64,000 nucleotides of DNA from VRUE01 sp963837695 (lineage in GTDB: Bacteria > Actinomycetota > Thermoleophilia > Solirubrobacterales > 70-9). The notes beneath the pieces are model-generated. The model worked only from the letters and a program-made list of their open reading frames with translations. It ran no database searches and was not told where the DNA came from. Positions 54,152-63,770 of the stretch are shown here, piece by piece. The stretch lies in NCBI GenBank assembly GCA_963837695.1, contig CAWINZ010000001.1:62001-126000 (forward strand), given 5' to 3'. Each line of letters begins with the position of its first letter. Position 1 is the first letter of the stretch. Position numbers and translations under genes: made by a program.

Positions 54152-55444
54152 CTAGGGGTGCAGCTCGAACTCGTGCTCGCCGACGCGGACGTCGTTCCCT
54201 GCCTCGAAGCCTGCTGACTTCAGCGCGGCGATCACGCCGATCTCCTTGAGGCGCTGCTCGAGGTAGGCCAACGCCTCCTCGTTCTTGAGGTCGTGGCGCT
54301 CGAAGAGCAGCTCGACGCCACGACCGTGGATGCGGAATGCGCCCTCGTCCTCGCGCTCGACCGAGTAGCCGCCCTCGCCCACCGGGCGATATACGCGGTG
54401 CTCGACCGCGAACTCGGCCGGGCCGGCCTCGCGGCGCTCGGGGCGTGCCGGAGCGTCCTGAGGTAGCGCGGAGAGGATCAGGCCGCGCAGCTCTTCCAAG
54501 CCCTCGCCGGTCGCGGCGGAAGCCGCCAGCACACCCTCTGCCCGGTCGCCTAATCGCTGGCCCCACTCACCGACAACCTTTTCCACCTGCTCGGTCGGGA
54601 GCAGATCCCGCTTCGAGAGGAGGAGGACCTCCGGGAGTTGCTCGAGGCCGGCTCCGTAGGCGACCAGCTCCTCGCGCACAGCCTCGTAGTTGGTCTGTGG
54701 CTCGCCCTCCGCCGGCGCCAGGTCGACGAGGTGGACGAGCATCGAGCAGCGCTCGACGTGGGCGAGGAACTCGTGTCCCAGCCCCGCGCCCTCCGCCGCG
54801 CCTTCAATCAGGCCGGGGATGTCGGCCACCACGGCCTGCCGATCCTCCCCCTCGATCGTCCCCAGGACCGGCGAGAGCGTCGTGAACGGGTAATCGCCGA
54901 CCTTCGGCTCCGCTCGAGTCAGCCGCCCCAGCAACGAGGACTTGCCGGCGTTGGGCAACCCGACCAGTCCGACGTCGGCGAGCAGTTTCAACCGCACCTC
55001 GATCCAGCCCTCCTCGCCCGAGGTCCCCTTCTCGGAGAATCGCGGCGCCTGCCGAACGGAAGTCGAGAACCGCTTGTTGCCATGCCCCCCACGCCCGCCA
55101 TGCGCGACCACGGCCCGCTGCCCAGCCTCGACAAGGTCGATCCGACTCCCATCGACAGCTTCGGCCTGCGTCCCCGGGGGCACAGCGATCAAGAGCTCCT
55201 CCCCCCGAGCCCCATGCCGGTTGGACCCTTCGCCACCCTTCCCACGCCCAGCCCGAAAGTGCTTGCTACCACGAAGAGCGCCGAGATCACGCCGCGAGGC
55301 GTCACAAACCAGCACAACGTCGCCCCCATGCCCCCCGTCCCCTCCATCGGGTCCACCTCTGGGGACATGGGCCTCTCGACGAAAGCTCACGCACCCGTTC
55401 CCACCGGCTCCGCCCTCAACCCAGATTTTGGCCTTGTCGTACAT
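54152..55444 (-). CDS. obgE: GTPase Obg
   Basis: 430 residues. N-terminal Obg glycine-rich domain (GGAGGNGCVSFRREAHVPRG and GGDGGHGGDVVLV), GTPase domain (G1 GLPNAGKSSLLGRL, G3 DIPGLIEGAAEGAGLG, G4 SKRD), and the C-terminal OCT domain. Ribosome assembly and growth control. It follows rpmA across a family 1 repeat. Confidence 0.97.
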   Translation of the reverse strand: MYDKAKIWVEGGAGGNGCVSFRREAHVPRGGPDGGDGGHGGDVVLVCDASRRDLGALRGSKHFRAGRGKGGEGSNRHGARGEELLIAVPPGTQAEAVDGSRIDLVEAGQRAVVAHGGRGGHGNKRFSTSVRQAPRFSEKGTSGEEGWIEVRLKLLADVGLVGLPNAGKSSLLGRLTRAEPKVGDYPFTTLSPVLGTIEGEDRQAVVADIPGLIEGAAEGAGLGHEFLAHVERCSMLVHLVDLAPAEGEPQTNYEAVREELVAYGAGLEQLPEVLLLSKRDLLPTEQVEKVVGEWGQRLGDRAEGVLAASAATGEGLEELRGLILSALPQDAPARPERREAGPAEFAVEHRVYRPVGEGGYSVEREDEGAFRIHGRGVELLFERHDLKNEEALAYLEQRLKEIGVIAALKSAGFEAGNDVRVGEHEFELHP

Positions 55445-55546
55445 GGAATGGAGAGGGTAGTTGGCGAGAAACCGTCCAACGAAAGGGGCTAACTCGCCAG
55501 GGGTGTCTAAAAGCTTGCGGTCGCGAGGCTCTGCGACGTTTCGTGA

Positions 55547-55668
55547 GGAGGGACGGGGTGTCCCTCCTGCGCAGCGGCGTCCTGTTTTTCGCCCCTACCG
55601 CGCCCGCGGACAGCCGCAATAGCTACTGGCGAAAAACCCAGCAAGCAGGAGGGACACCCCGTCCCTCC
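55547..55668. repeat. Family 1 palindromic element, copy G
   Basis: Perfect 24-nt arms (55547-55570 and 55645-55668). Core on the plus strand. It lies 5 nt after the rpmA stop and 100 nt upstream of the obg start. Confidence 0.92.
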
Positions 55669-55673
55669 CCCAG

Positions 55674-55925
55674 CTAATCGCTCAGAACCGAGATCGTGCG
55701 GCCCTTGCGCGAGGGCTTGAACTGCACAGTCCCAGCCTGCTTCGCGAAGATCGTGTGATCGCGGCCGAGGCCGACGCCGTCGCCGGGCCAGAACCGGGTG
55801 CCGCGCTGGCGCACGATGATCTCGCCGCCGGTGACCTTCTGGCCCGCGAAGACCTTGACCCCAAGCATGTTGGGGTTGGATTCGCGGCCGTTGCGGCTCG
55901 AGCCAAGTCCTTTCTTATGCGCCAT
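55674..55925 (-). CDS. rpmA: 50S ribosomal protein L27
   Basis: 83 residues. Starts MAHKKGLGSSRNGRESNPNM without the N-terminal extension cleaved in Firmicutes. GVKVFAGQKVTGGEIIVRQR and PGDGVGLGRDHTIFA are typical. Overlaps rplU by 11 nt. Confidence 0.98.
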   Translation of the reverse strand: MAHKKGLGSSRNGRESNPNMLGVKVFAGQKVTGGEIIVRQRGTRFWPGDGVGLGRDHTIFAKQAGTVQFKPSRKGRTISVLSD

Positions 55926-56361
55926 CGTCGTCCTTTTTAGCAGCCGCTTTGGGTTTGGCTTTTGCTTTTGGTCTGGTCGCCGATTTCTTCTCGGCGGGTT
56001 TCGCTGCAGCTTTCTCTTTCGGCTCGGCTTTCGCAGCCGCTTTTTTCGCGCCCAGCTTCAGCTCGGTGACCTCGAGCCGGGTCAGCTCGGAGCGGTGCCC
56101 GGCGCGGCGCCGGTAGCCCTTCTTGGCCTTGTATTTGAAGACCTTGATCTTCGGGCCGCGCAGGTGCTCGGAGACGGTCGCCTCGACCTTTACCTTCTCC
56201 AGCTCCTTCGGCTCGGCGACGATCTCTTTGTCGCGGAACAGCACGGGCCGGAGGGCGACCACATCGCCCTCCTTCGCGGACAGCCGGTCGACGAGCAGCG
56301 AAGTGCCCTTCTCGACCTTGTACTGCTTGCCACCGCTCTCTATGACCGCGTAGGTGCTCAT
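55915..56361 (-). CDS. rplU: 50S ribosomal protein L21 with Lys/Ala-rich tail
   Basis: 148 residues. L21 core of about 100 residues (STYAVIESGGKQYKVEKG; KIKVFKYKAKKGYRRRAGHR), then a C-terminal tail of about 45 residues of Ala/Lys/Pro repeats ending KKDDDGA. The tail would lie on the ribosome surface; such tails are common in this lineage. The ATG overlaps the rng stop (ATGA). Confidence 0.97.
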   Translation of the reverse strand: MSTYAVIESGGKQYKVEKGTSLLVDRLSAKEGDVVALRPVLFRDKEIVAEPKELEKVKVEATVSEHLRGPKIKVFKYKAKKGYRRRAGHRSELTRLEVTELKLGAKKAAAKAEPKEKAAAKPAEKKSATRPKAKAKPKAAAKKDDDGA

Positions 56362-58115
56362 CTGGCGGCGGCGGATTCTAGAGCGTCTTGCCCGGAGCCG
56401 TTGCCAGCGGGGTCGCCGAGCAGCGAGGCGACCGCCGCAGCGCGTTCCACCTGCTCGATCCGGACCATCTTGCGATCGCCGACGAAGCGCCCGCCGCCGT
56501 TGACGCTGACGATGTAGGAGTCGATCCGCGCGACCGCGTCGTCGGCGTTGTACATGTGCGGCTCCTCGATTGTGACCAGCACCTCCTCGCCGACCTTGAA
56601 CGGCAGCGCCCGCTCCTCGATCTTGGCGCGGCTGCCCGCTTCGATCAGTTTGAACGTGTCGATCGCGAGCGCGTCGCCGCCCTCGAAGTGGAACTGCTTG
56701 CCAGTTTCCCCCTCGAGCTCGGCCAGGCCGCTGTCGGGCCCGATCAGCGTCGCCGCCACCTTCGGGTTGACCCGCAGTAGGAATGCCTCCTCGTCACGGC
56801 CGGCGAGGTCGCGCATCTGCCGCAGCCCCTCCAGCGCCACCGTCTCGGCCGAGAGGACGACGCCCTCGCCGTCGCAGGTCGGGCAGGGCGCGGTGAGGAT
56901 CTCGCGCACCCCGTCGGTGATGTTCTGGCGGGTCATCTCGACCAGTCCCAGCGGCGAGATCTCGACCACGTAGCTCTTCGACTTGTCGGCGTCGAGCGCT
57001 TTGCGCATCGTCTTCAGCACTTTGTCGCGGTTTTTGGCCCGCGCCATGTCGATGAAGTCGACGACGATGATGCCGCCGATGTCGCGCAGTCGCAGCTGGC
57101 GCACGACCTCCTCCGCGGCCTCGGTGTTGACCCGGGTGATCGTCTCCTCGAGGCCGCCCTTGCCGCGGCCGGTGAAACTGCCGCTGTTGACGTCGATCAC
57201 GGTCAGCGCCTCGGCGTAGTCGATGATCAGGTAGCCGCCCGAGGGCAGGTCCACCCGCCGTACCAGGGTCGACTCGATCTCCTTGTTGATCTCCCATTTC
57301 TCCAGCAGCGGCTTCTTGCCCTCGTAGAGCTCGACTTTGCCGACCAGCTCCGGCGCGGTGCGCTGGAAGAAATTGGTCACCCGGTCGAGCTGCTTGGGCG
57401 AGTCGATCACAGCTTTTTCGAAGTCCGAGAGGAAGACGTCGCGCAGCACCCGCACCGGCAGGTCCGCCTCCTGGAACACCAGCCCCAGACCTTTGGTCTT
57501 CTCGGCCCGCCGCTCAAGCACGTCGTAGAGCTTGTGCAGGTAGCCGACCTCGCGGACGAAGTCCGATTTTTTCGCGCCGTGGGCGGCCGTGCGGACGATC
57601 AGCCCGCCGGGGCCCTTGTAGGTGCGGTCGACCATCTTGCGCAGCCGGTCGCGCTCGGATTCGGAGAGCCTCCGGCTGACGCCGACGCCGCCGCCCTGTG
57701 GCGCGTAGACGAGGTAGCGACCGGCGATCGAGAGGTTCATCGAGAGCCGTGCGCCCTTCGACTTGAGCGGGTCCTTGACGACCTGGACGAGGATCTCCTG
57801 CCCGGATTTGATCAGCTCGCTGATCTTGCGGCCGCTGCCCCGGCCCCGCTTGGGCGCCTGTTCGCCGTTGGGCATGACGATCTCGTCGACGTGCAGGAAG
57901 CCGTTGCGCTCGAGGCCGATGTCGACGAAGGCGGCCTCCATGCCGGGAAGGACGTTGTCGACCTTCCCCTTGTAGATGTTGCCGACGATCGATCGCCGGC
58001 CGCGGCGCTCTATGTAGAGCTCCGCCACGTTGCGTTTGCCGCCTTTGGTCTTCGACTCGAGGACGGCGACACGGGTCTCGCCGCGATCGGCGGACACCAG
58101 GATGGTTTTTTTCAT
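56358..58115 (-). CDS. rng: Ribonuclease E/G
   Basis: 585 residues. S1-like domain (GNIYKGKVDNVLPGMEAAFVDIGLERNGFL), RNase H-like/5' sensor region, catalytic Asp residues in LTVIDVNSGSFTG and IVVDFIDMA, and a zinc-link CPTCDGEG. rRNA and mRNA processing. The C-terminus resembles the minimal RNase G form; there is no long disordered scaffold. Heads rng-rplU-rpmA. Confidence 0.95.
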   Translation of the reverse strand: MKKTILVSADRGETRVAVLESKTKGGKRNVAELYIERRGRRSIVGNIYKGKVDNVLPGMEAAFVDIGLERNGFLHVDEIVMPNGEQAPKRGRGSGRKISELIKSGQEILVQVVKDPLKSKGARLSMNLSIAGRYLVYAPQGGGVGVSRRLSESERDRLRKMVDRTYKGPGGLIVRTAAHGAKKSDFVREVGYLHKLYDVLERRAEKTKGLGLVFQEADLPVRVLRDVFLSDFEKAVIDSPKQLDRVTNFFQRTAPELVGKVELYEGKKPLLEKWEINKEIESTLVRRVDLPSGGYLIIDYAEALTVIDVNSGSFTGRGKGGLEETITRVNTEAAEEVVRQLRLRDIGGIIVVDFIDMARAKNRDKVLKTMRKALDADKSKSYVVEISPLGLVEMTRQNITDGVREILTAPCPTCDGEGVVLSAETVALEGLRQMRDLAGRDEEAFLLRVNPKVAATLIGPDSGLAELEGETGKQFHFEGGDALAIDTFKLIEAGSRAKIEERALPFKVGEEVLVTIEEPHMYNADDAVARIDSYIVSVNGGGRFVGDRKMVRIEQVERAAAVASLLGDPAGNGSGQDALESAAAR

Positions 58116-58169
58116 GTTTTTGTCAGCTCAGTTCAGATAGGTACGCATGGCCCGGTCCCATTCAAGGGA

Positions 58170-59366
58170 TCACCAGGCGAACCTGCCTTTCTGGCTGAGG
58201 CGCGCTTGCATGTGAATGCTCTGAAGCACTCCCACCGCGAGTAACGTCGCCAGTACGGAGGAACCCCCGTAGCTGAGCAGCGGCAGGGGAATCCCGGTGA
58301 TCGGCATGATCCCGAGGTTCATCCCCACATTGACGAAGACCTGAAACAGCAGCATGGCGGCGATGCCGCCTGCCACAAGGGTCCCGTATGAGTTCTTCGA
58401 GAGCGTCACGATCCGCAGCGCCCGCCAGATCAGCAGGGCGTATAGGGATAGGACGAACGCGGCGCCGAGGAATCCGTAGCGCTCACCGATCACCGCAAAG
58501 ATGAAGTCGGTGTGCCGCTCGGGGACAAAATCGAGCCGCGTCTGAGTGGCCCGATCGCCCCGCCCGGTCTTTCCCCCGGAGCCGATGGCGATCTTGGCCT
58601 GGTTTTGCTGGTAGCCCGCGTCGCTGGGGTCCGCGCTCGGATGCGTGAAGGAAGTCAGCCTTTGCTGCTGGTATTCCTTCAACACTGGCGTCCCGATTGC
58701 GGGAGCGACCACGAGCACGAGTGCAACTAGTGCGACGAGAGCCGCGCCGATCACCGCGAAGTGCGTCCAACGGACGCCCCCCACGTACATCACGGCGAGG
58801 GTGATTGCCCCGTACACCAGAGAGGTGCCGAGGTCCGGCTGCAGGAAGACAAGCGCAGCCGGGGCGAAGCCCAGGCAGAGGTAGCGCACAGTGCGCTGCC
58901 TCGCCGAGCCCCGCCGGGCGCCATCGATGACAAAGCCGGCAAGCGCCAGAACGAGCAGGAGCTTGCCCAGCTCCGATGGCTGGAAGCTGAAGAAGGGAAG
59001 TTCGAAGGCACGCCGGGAGCCGCGCGCGGCGAAGCCGAAGACGAAGACCAGCGAGACGCTGGCGACGAGGAAGGTATAGATCCCGACCCGCAGCTCGCGG
59101 AAGCGCGAGTAGTCGATGCGGGCGAGCAGGTACATCCCGACGAGCCCGAGCACGCCGTAGATCGCCTGCCGGTCGACGTAATAACCGGGGTTGCCCGGCA
59201 CGTCGTGCTTGGTCGCCTCGCCGAGGGTGAAGACGCCGAAGGCGACCAGCGCGAAGGCTGCGAAGCCGAGGCCGGCATCCATGTAGGGCAGGCCGAGACG
59301 CTCGGCGATCCCCGGTCGCAGGGCGAAGGGCTCGGGACGGGCGCGACGCGTGCGGGTCGCGTACAT
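58170..59366 (-). CDS. rodA: Rod-shape peptidoglycan glycosyltransferase RodA
   Basis: 398 residues, SEDS family, about ten membrane helices. Signature SSFQPSEL as FFSFQPSELGKLLLVL, FLQPDLGTSLV, GKTGRGDRATQTRLDFVPERHTD and ITGIPLPLLSYGGSSVL. It polymerises lipid II with its cognate transpeptidase PBP2, encoded immediately upstream (TGATG overlap). Confidence 0.95.
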   Translation of the reverse strand: MYATRTRRARPEPFALRPGIAERLGLPYMDAGLGFAAFALVAFGVFTLGEATKHDVPGNPGYYVDRQAIYGVLGLVGMYLLARIDYSRFRELRVGIYTFLVASVSLVFVFGFAARGSRRAFELPFFSFQPSELGKLLLVLALAGFVIDGARRGSARQRTVRYLCLGFAPAALVFLQPDLGTSLVYGAITLAVMYVGGVRWTHFAVIGAALVALVALVLVVAPAIGTPVLKEYQQQRLTSFTHPSADPSDAGYQQNQAKIAIGSGGKTGRGDRATQTRLDFVPERHTDFIFAVIGERYGFLGAAFVLSLYALLIWRALRIVTLSKNSYGTLVAGGIAAMLLFQVFVNVGMNLGIMPITGIPLPLLSYGGSSVLATLLAVGVLQSIHMQARLSQKGRFAW

Positions 59367-61255
59367 CAGCCTTCCCCTTGCGGGGATTCCGCTTCGCCTT
59401 CAGGGCCTTCCGCTTCGTGGGAGAGCCGGTTGGCGAAATAGGCTTCGAGGATCTGTCTTGCGGCGGGCGCCGCGGCTTCGGCGCCGAAGCCGCCTTCCTC
59501 CATCGTCACGAAGGTGACAATACGCGGATTGGGATACGGAGCGAGCACTCCGTACCAGGATTGGTCCCCGTGCGGAGGCCGTTCGGCGGTGCCGGTCTTG
59601 CCCGCGACCGGGATCGGGAAGTTGCCGAAGACCGCGAACGAGGTCCCGGCGCCGTTCTGCGCGGCGTCGTGCAGGCCTTCGAGGATCGCTTCCCGGTAGG
59701 CGGGATCCATCTGGACGTGGCGGCGCGGCGGCGGGTCGAATTCCTTCAGCACACGGCCGAAGGCGTCGTCGACCTGCAGCCCGACGTGGGGAGTGACGAT
59801 CGTGCCGCCGTTGGCGATCGCCGCGTAGGCGACGGCCATCTGCAGCGGGTTGGTCTGCAGGTCGCCCTGGCCGGTGGCGAGCTGGATGTTGTCGCCGGCC
59901 GACCAGGGCCGTTCGGTGTTGCCTTCCTTGTAGAGCTGATCGCGCCAGTGCTGGGACGGCAGCAGCCCGTCGGTCGGGACCGGGAGGTCGATCCCGGTCG
60001 GGCGGCCGATGCCGAGCGCATGCGCCCAGTGCTGGAGCTGGCCGGTGTCCCACATGCGAAAGCCGAGGTTGTAGAAGAAAACGTCGGAGGAAACTTCCAG
60101 CGCCGAGACGAGGCTGACCGAGCCGTTCGCCGCTTCGCCGGCGTTTTTGAAGACCTCGCCGCCGATTTCGAACTGACCGGGGTCGTTGATCACTTCGGTC
60201 GGGGTCAGGTTGCCGCTTTCGAGCGCGGCGATCGCGGTGATCGGCTTGAACGTGGAGCCGGTCGGATAGAGACCCGAGGTCGCGCGGTCGGTGAGCGGCG
60301 CCGCGATCGGGTCGCGGTAAAGGGCGTTGACCTGGGCCTGGGTCATCGGCGGGGTGAGGACCGAGGGTTCGAAGGTCGGGTAGGAGCCGAGGCCGAGTAT
60401 TTCGCCGCTGTGCACGTTCATCGTGATGAAGCCCCCGTGCAGGCCGCGGGCCGCCAGCGCCGCTTCACCCGCCTCCTGAACCTTGGAGTTGATCGAGAGC
60501 ACCAGGTTGTCGCCCGGCACCGGCGGCTCGGAAACCAGCTGGCCGTTGCGGGTCGGCTGGCCGAGCGCGTCGACCTGGATCCGCGTGACCCCCGGCTTGC
60601 CACGGAGGTAGCGGTCGTAGGTGTCCTCGACCCCGTCCTGGCCGACCTCGTCGCCGGGCTCGAGGCCGCGGTACCGCGCTTCCTTCAGCTGTGCTTCGGA
60701 GACCTCGCCGACGTTGCCGAGGAGGTGTGCGGCGAGCGTGCCGTGCGGGTAGCGGCGCACGAAAACCCGCTGCACGGTAACGCCCGGGAAGCGGTCCTGG
60801 TTCTCCTGCAGGTAGTAGACGAGGTAGTCGCCGACGTCGCGGCGCAGGGTCACCGGCGCGCTCGCGGCCAGTTTGAGCTGTTCGTGCATCGTCTTGCGCA
60901 GGCGCGGCAGCGAGCTGTGGGTCAGCTCGGCGAGCTGGGTCAACTCGGCGTGGCGCCGGCGAGGTGCTTCGGGGAGCTTCTCGGGATTGACCTGGAGGGC
61001 GAGGCTGGTCCGGTTGGAGACGATGTCGTTGCCGCTGCGGTCGAGGATTTTGCCGCGCGGGGAGCTGACCCTGAACTCGCGGGTGCGGTTGTTCTTCGCT
61101 TCGGCGAGGTACTTGTCGCCGTTGATCACCTGCAGGAACCAGAGCCGGAAGAAAAGCACCCCGAAGAGCGCCAGGGCGACGCCGCCGAAGACGGCGATGC
61201 GCAGCGCCAGGCGGTTGTTCATCTGCGGTCCGAGTTCGTCAGAGCGCCGGTACAT
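59366..61255 (-). CDS. mrdA: Penicillin-binding protein 2 (elongasome transpeptidase)
   Basis: 629 residues from ATG 61255, overlapping the mreD stop by 1 nt. Single N-terminal helix, pedestal domain with SPRGKILDRSGNDIVSNR, and transpeptidase domain with SxxK (TGSTFKP), a second motif SSDVF in place of SxN, and KTG (AGKTGTAE). Cross-links peptidoglycan for rod elongation with RodA. Confidence 0.95.
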   Translation of the reverse strand: MYRRSDELGPQMNNRLALRIAVFGGVALALFGVLFFRLWFLQVINGDKYLAEAKNNRTREFRVSSPRGKILDRSGNDIVSNRTSLALQVNPEKLPEAPRRRHAELTQLAELTHSSLPRLRKTMHEQLKLAASAPVTLRRDVGDYLVYYLQENQDRFPGVTVQRVFVRRYPHGTLAAHLLGNVGEVSEAQLKEARYRGLEPGDEVGQDGVEDTYDRYLRGKPGVTRIQVDALGQPTRNGQLVSEPPVPGDNLVLSINSKVQEAGEAALAARGLHGGFITMNVHSGEILGLGSYPTFEPSVLTPPMTQAQVNALYRDPIAAPLTDRATSGLYPTGSTFKPITAIAALESGNLTPTEVINDPGQFEIGGEVFKNAGEAANGSVSLVSALEVSSDVFFYNLGFRMWDTGQLQHWAHALGIGRPTGIDLPVPTDGLLPSQHWRDQLYKEGNTERPWSAGDNIQLATGQGDLQTNPLQMAVAYAAIANGGTIVTPHVGLQVDDAFGRVLKEFDPPPRRHVQMDPAYREAILEGLHDAAQNGAGTSFAVFGNFPIPVAGKTGTAERPPHGDQSWYGVLAPYPNPRIVTFVTMEEGGFGAEAAAPAARQILEAYFANRLSHEAEGPEGEAESPQGEG

Positions 61256-61806
61256 CAGGTCCTCCCCAGCACGGTCGGCCGGCGGCGGCGGGCAACTTTC
61301 GACTCCTCGACCAAGGCCGGGCGCAGCGCCCGCCGCAGGCCGAAGTAGATCGGCCAGGCGAGAAAGAAGGCATAGATGCTCTTCAGCAGCATGTCGCGGA
61401 CGATCAGCGGGCTGACCGGGGCGTCGACGCCGAGCATCACCTGCACAGCGGCGAAGCCGAGCTCGGCAAACAGGGTCAACCCCATGCAGACAAGCGGCGG
61501 CACCAGGGCGCTGTGGATGTCGAAACGCTCGCGGAAGAGGCCGGCCAGGTAGCCGACGCCGATCAGCACCAGCGAGGAACCGCCGAGCGGGGCGACCAGC
61601 AGACAATCGACCAGAAACCCGACCGAGAAGCCGGCCACGGCCCCGGTCAGGCTGCCGCCGAGCAGGCCGAACGAGACGACAACCGCGGGCAGAACGTCGG
61701 CGCTGGTATGGAGGAACTCGACCCGCGAGAAGAACGAGAGCTGCAGGAGCACCGCCACAATCACGATCGCGACGAGGCGGGCGAAGATCTTGGGCGTGAC
61801 GATCAT
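61255..61806 (-). CDS. mreD: Rod shape-determining protein MreD
   Basis: 183 residues, about five membrane helices; low sequence conservation, but position (mreB-C-D-mrdA-rodA) and the motif FSVGFLVDCLLVAPLGGSSL support it. The ATG overlaps the mreC stop (ATGA). Confidence 0.9.
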   Translation of the reverse strand: MIVTPKIFARLVAIVIVAVLLQLSFFSRVEFLHTSADVLPAVVVSFGLLGGSLTGAVAGFSVGFLVDCLLVAPLGGSSLVLIGVGYLAGLFRERFDIHSALVPPLVCMGLTLFAELGFAAVQVMLGVDAPVSPLIVRDMLLKSIYAFFLAWPIYFGLRRALRPALVEESKVARRRRPTVLGRT

Positions 61807-62654
61807 CCTCGCGACCCCCCGGTCAGCACCTGGACCAGGTCGAGGTTGGCCATGTCGACGTAGGGACGCAGGTGGATCTGCTGGCTGGCCTCCTGCTCGA
61901 CAATCGAGGCATTGGTCACTTCGCCGACCGGCAGGCCCGGCGGGAAGAACGATGCGTGGCCCTGGGCGCGCCAGCCTGAGGTGACCACCGTCTGGCCCCT
62001 GTGGACTTCCTTGCTCGAGTTGATGAAGTCGAGGATCAGGTCCTCGGGGTCGCCGACGTTGGGCCTGATCACGCCCTGTACCCCCGTAGGCACCACCTTC
62101 GCCGAGACGGCGCTGGCATGGTCGGTGATCAGCTTCACCTGCGCCGAGCCCCCCTCGGTCGAGGCGACGAGACCGACGAGCCCGTCGCCGCTGATCACCG
62201 GATCGTCGACCTTGACCCCGTCACCGGAGCCGACGTCGATCGCCACGGTCGAGTTCCAGACAGTCGGAGAGCGGGCGATCACCCGCCCGGTCACCGGCTC
62301 ATAGGCCGATTCGGCCAGCGCCGGGCCGCGGTTCAGTTCGACCAGCTTGCGCAGCTGAGCGTTTTCCTGCAGCGCCTCCTGGCCGGCGACGGCCTGACGG
62401 CGCACGGTCACCAGCTGCGCCTTGAGGCGGCTGTTTTCGCCGCGTGCGTCGAAGGTCTTGTCGAACCAGTCGACCAGGTCGCGGGCTGGCTTCAGGGCCC
62501 TGTCGGCAACGGTCTGCAGAGGGCTGAAGATCGTGCTGACGCCCCGCTGCACGCCACCCGAGCTCTGCCCGTAGGTGATCGTCAGCAACAGGAAGGAGCC
62601 GATGACGAGGAGGGTTAGTACCGCTCTACGGCGGCGTACTTGTTTGCGATACAC
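61803..62654 (-). CDS. mreC: Rod shape-determining protein MreC
   Basis: 283 residues from a GTG at 62654. Membrane helix (AVLTLLVIGSFLLLTITYG), coiled coil (about residues 70-105, ENSRLKAQLVTVRRQ), then the MreC beta domain (VTGRVIARSPTVWNSTVAID; GVVRP-type GVQGVIRPN). Scaffold of the elongasome outside the membrane, 38 nt after mreB. Confidence 0.95.
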   Translation of the reverse strand: MYRKQVRRRRAVLTLLVIGSFLLLTITYGQSSGGVQRGVSTIFSPLQTVADRALKPARDLVDWFDKTFDARGENSRLKAQLVTVRRQAVAGQEALQENAQLRKLVELNRGPALAESAYEPVTGRVIARSPTVWNSTVAIDVGSGDGVKVDDPVISGDGLVGLVASTEGGSAQVKLITDHASAVSAKVVPTGVQGVIRPNVGDPEDLILDFINSSKEVHRGQTVVTSGWRAQGHASFFPPGLPVGEVTNASIVEQEASQQIHLRPYVDMANLDLVQVLTGGSRG

Positions 62655-62692
62655 GACGAAGACCTAAGTTTGGCGCTTTATATGAATGGCAG

Positions 62693-63742
62693 CTAAGCGA
62701 CACGTGCCATTCCCGAGTTCATCTTGCTGGCGCGGTGGATCGTCTCGAACTCCTCCAGCGATATGCCGGAGCCGACGGCCACGCACGTCAAGGGCGACTC
62801 TGCCAGTTGACACGGCATCTGGCACTCATCGCGAAGGCGCTGTTCGAGTCCTTGCAGGAGCGCCCCCCCACCGGCAAGGGTGATGCCCCGGTCCATGATG
62901 TCCCCCGCCAGCTCCGGCGGCGTGCGGTCGAGCGTGTCCTTGACCGCGTCAATGATGTGGCTGATCGTTTCGTCGAGGGCCTCGCGCACCTCGGCCGAGC
63001 CGAGCGTGATCGTCTTCGGCAGCCCCGACACCAGGTCGCGGCCGCGGATCTCGACCTCGACCTCCTCGGGAAGCGGCGAGGCCGAGCCCGCCTCGAGCTT
63101 GACCTCCTCCGCCGTCTGGGTGCCGATCGCGAGTTTGTAGCGGTGTTTGCAGTGGTGGACGATCGCGTCGTCGAGCTCGTCGCCGCCGACCCGGATCGAC
63201 TGCGAGACGACGATCCCGCCGAGCGAGATCACCGCGACCTCGGTGGTGCCGCCACCGACGTCGACGATCAGCGAGCCGGTCGGCTCGGCGACGGGTAGGC
63301 CGGCGCCGATCGCCGCCGCCATCGGCTCCTCGATCAGGTACGCCTTGCGGGCGCCGGCCGAGAGGCAGGCCTCCTCGACCGCGCGCTTCTCCACGCCGGT
63401 GACTCCGGAGGGCACGCAGACGACGACGCGCGGGTGGGCGAAGCGGTTGGAGTGAACCTGCTTGATGAAGTGGCGCAGCATCTGTTCGGTCACGTCGAAG
63501 TCGGCGATGACGCCGTCCTTGAGTGGCCGGATCGCGGTGATCGTGCCCGGCGTGCGGCCCAGCATCCGCTTCGCCTCGACGCCGACCGCGTGTACCTGGC
63601 CGCTGCGCGAATCGATCGCCACAACCGAGGGCTCGGAGAGCACGATGCCACGACCGCGCACGTAGACCAGGGTGTTGGCCGTGCCGAGGTCGACCGCCAT
63701 GTCGCGGCCGCCCAGTCCGGTCAGGTAGCTGAATATGCCCAT
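62693..63742 (-). CDS. mreB: Actin-like protein MreB
   Basis: 349 residues from ATG 63742 (MGIFSYLTGLGGRDMAVDLG). Actin-fold motifs: phosphate 1 DLGTANTLVY, phosphate 2 VDVGGGTTEVAVIS, adenosine GITLAGGGALLQGL. Forms filaments that guide wall elongation. First gene of mreBCD-mrdA-rodA. Confidence 0.98.
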   Translation of the reverse strand: MGIFSYLTGLGGRDMAVDLGTANTLVYVRGRGIVLSEPSVVAIDSRSGQVHAVGVEAKRMLGRTPGTITAIRPLKDGVIADFDVTEQMLRHFIKQVHSNRFAHPRVVVCVPSGVTGVEKRAVEEACLSAGARKAYLIEEPMAAAIGAGLPVAEPTGSLIVDVGGGTTEVAVISLGGIVVSQSIRVGGDELDDAIVHHCKHRYKLAIGTQTAEEVKLEAGSASPLPEEVEVEIRGRDLVSGLPKTITLGSAEVREALDETISHIIDAVKDTLDRTPPELAGDIMDRGITLAGGGALLQGLEQRLRDECQMPCQLAESPLTCVAVGSGISLEEFETIHRASKMNSGMARVA

Positions 63743-63770
63743 GTGTGCAATTTGGGGAAAAGCAGGGCAA

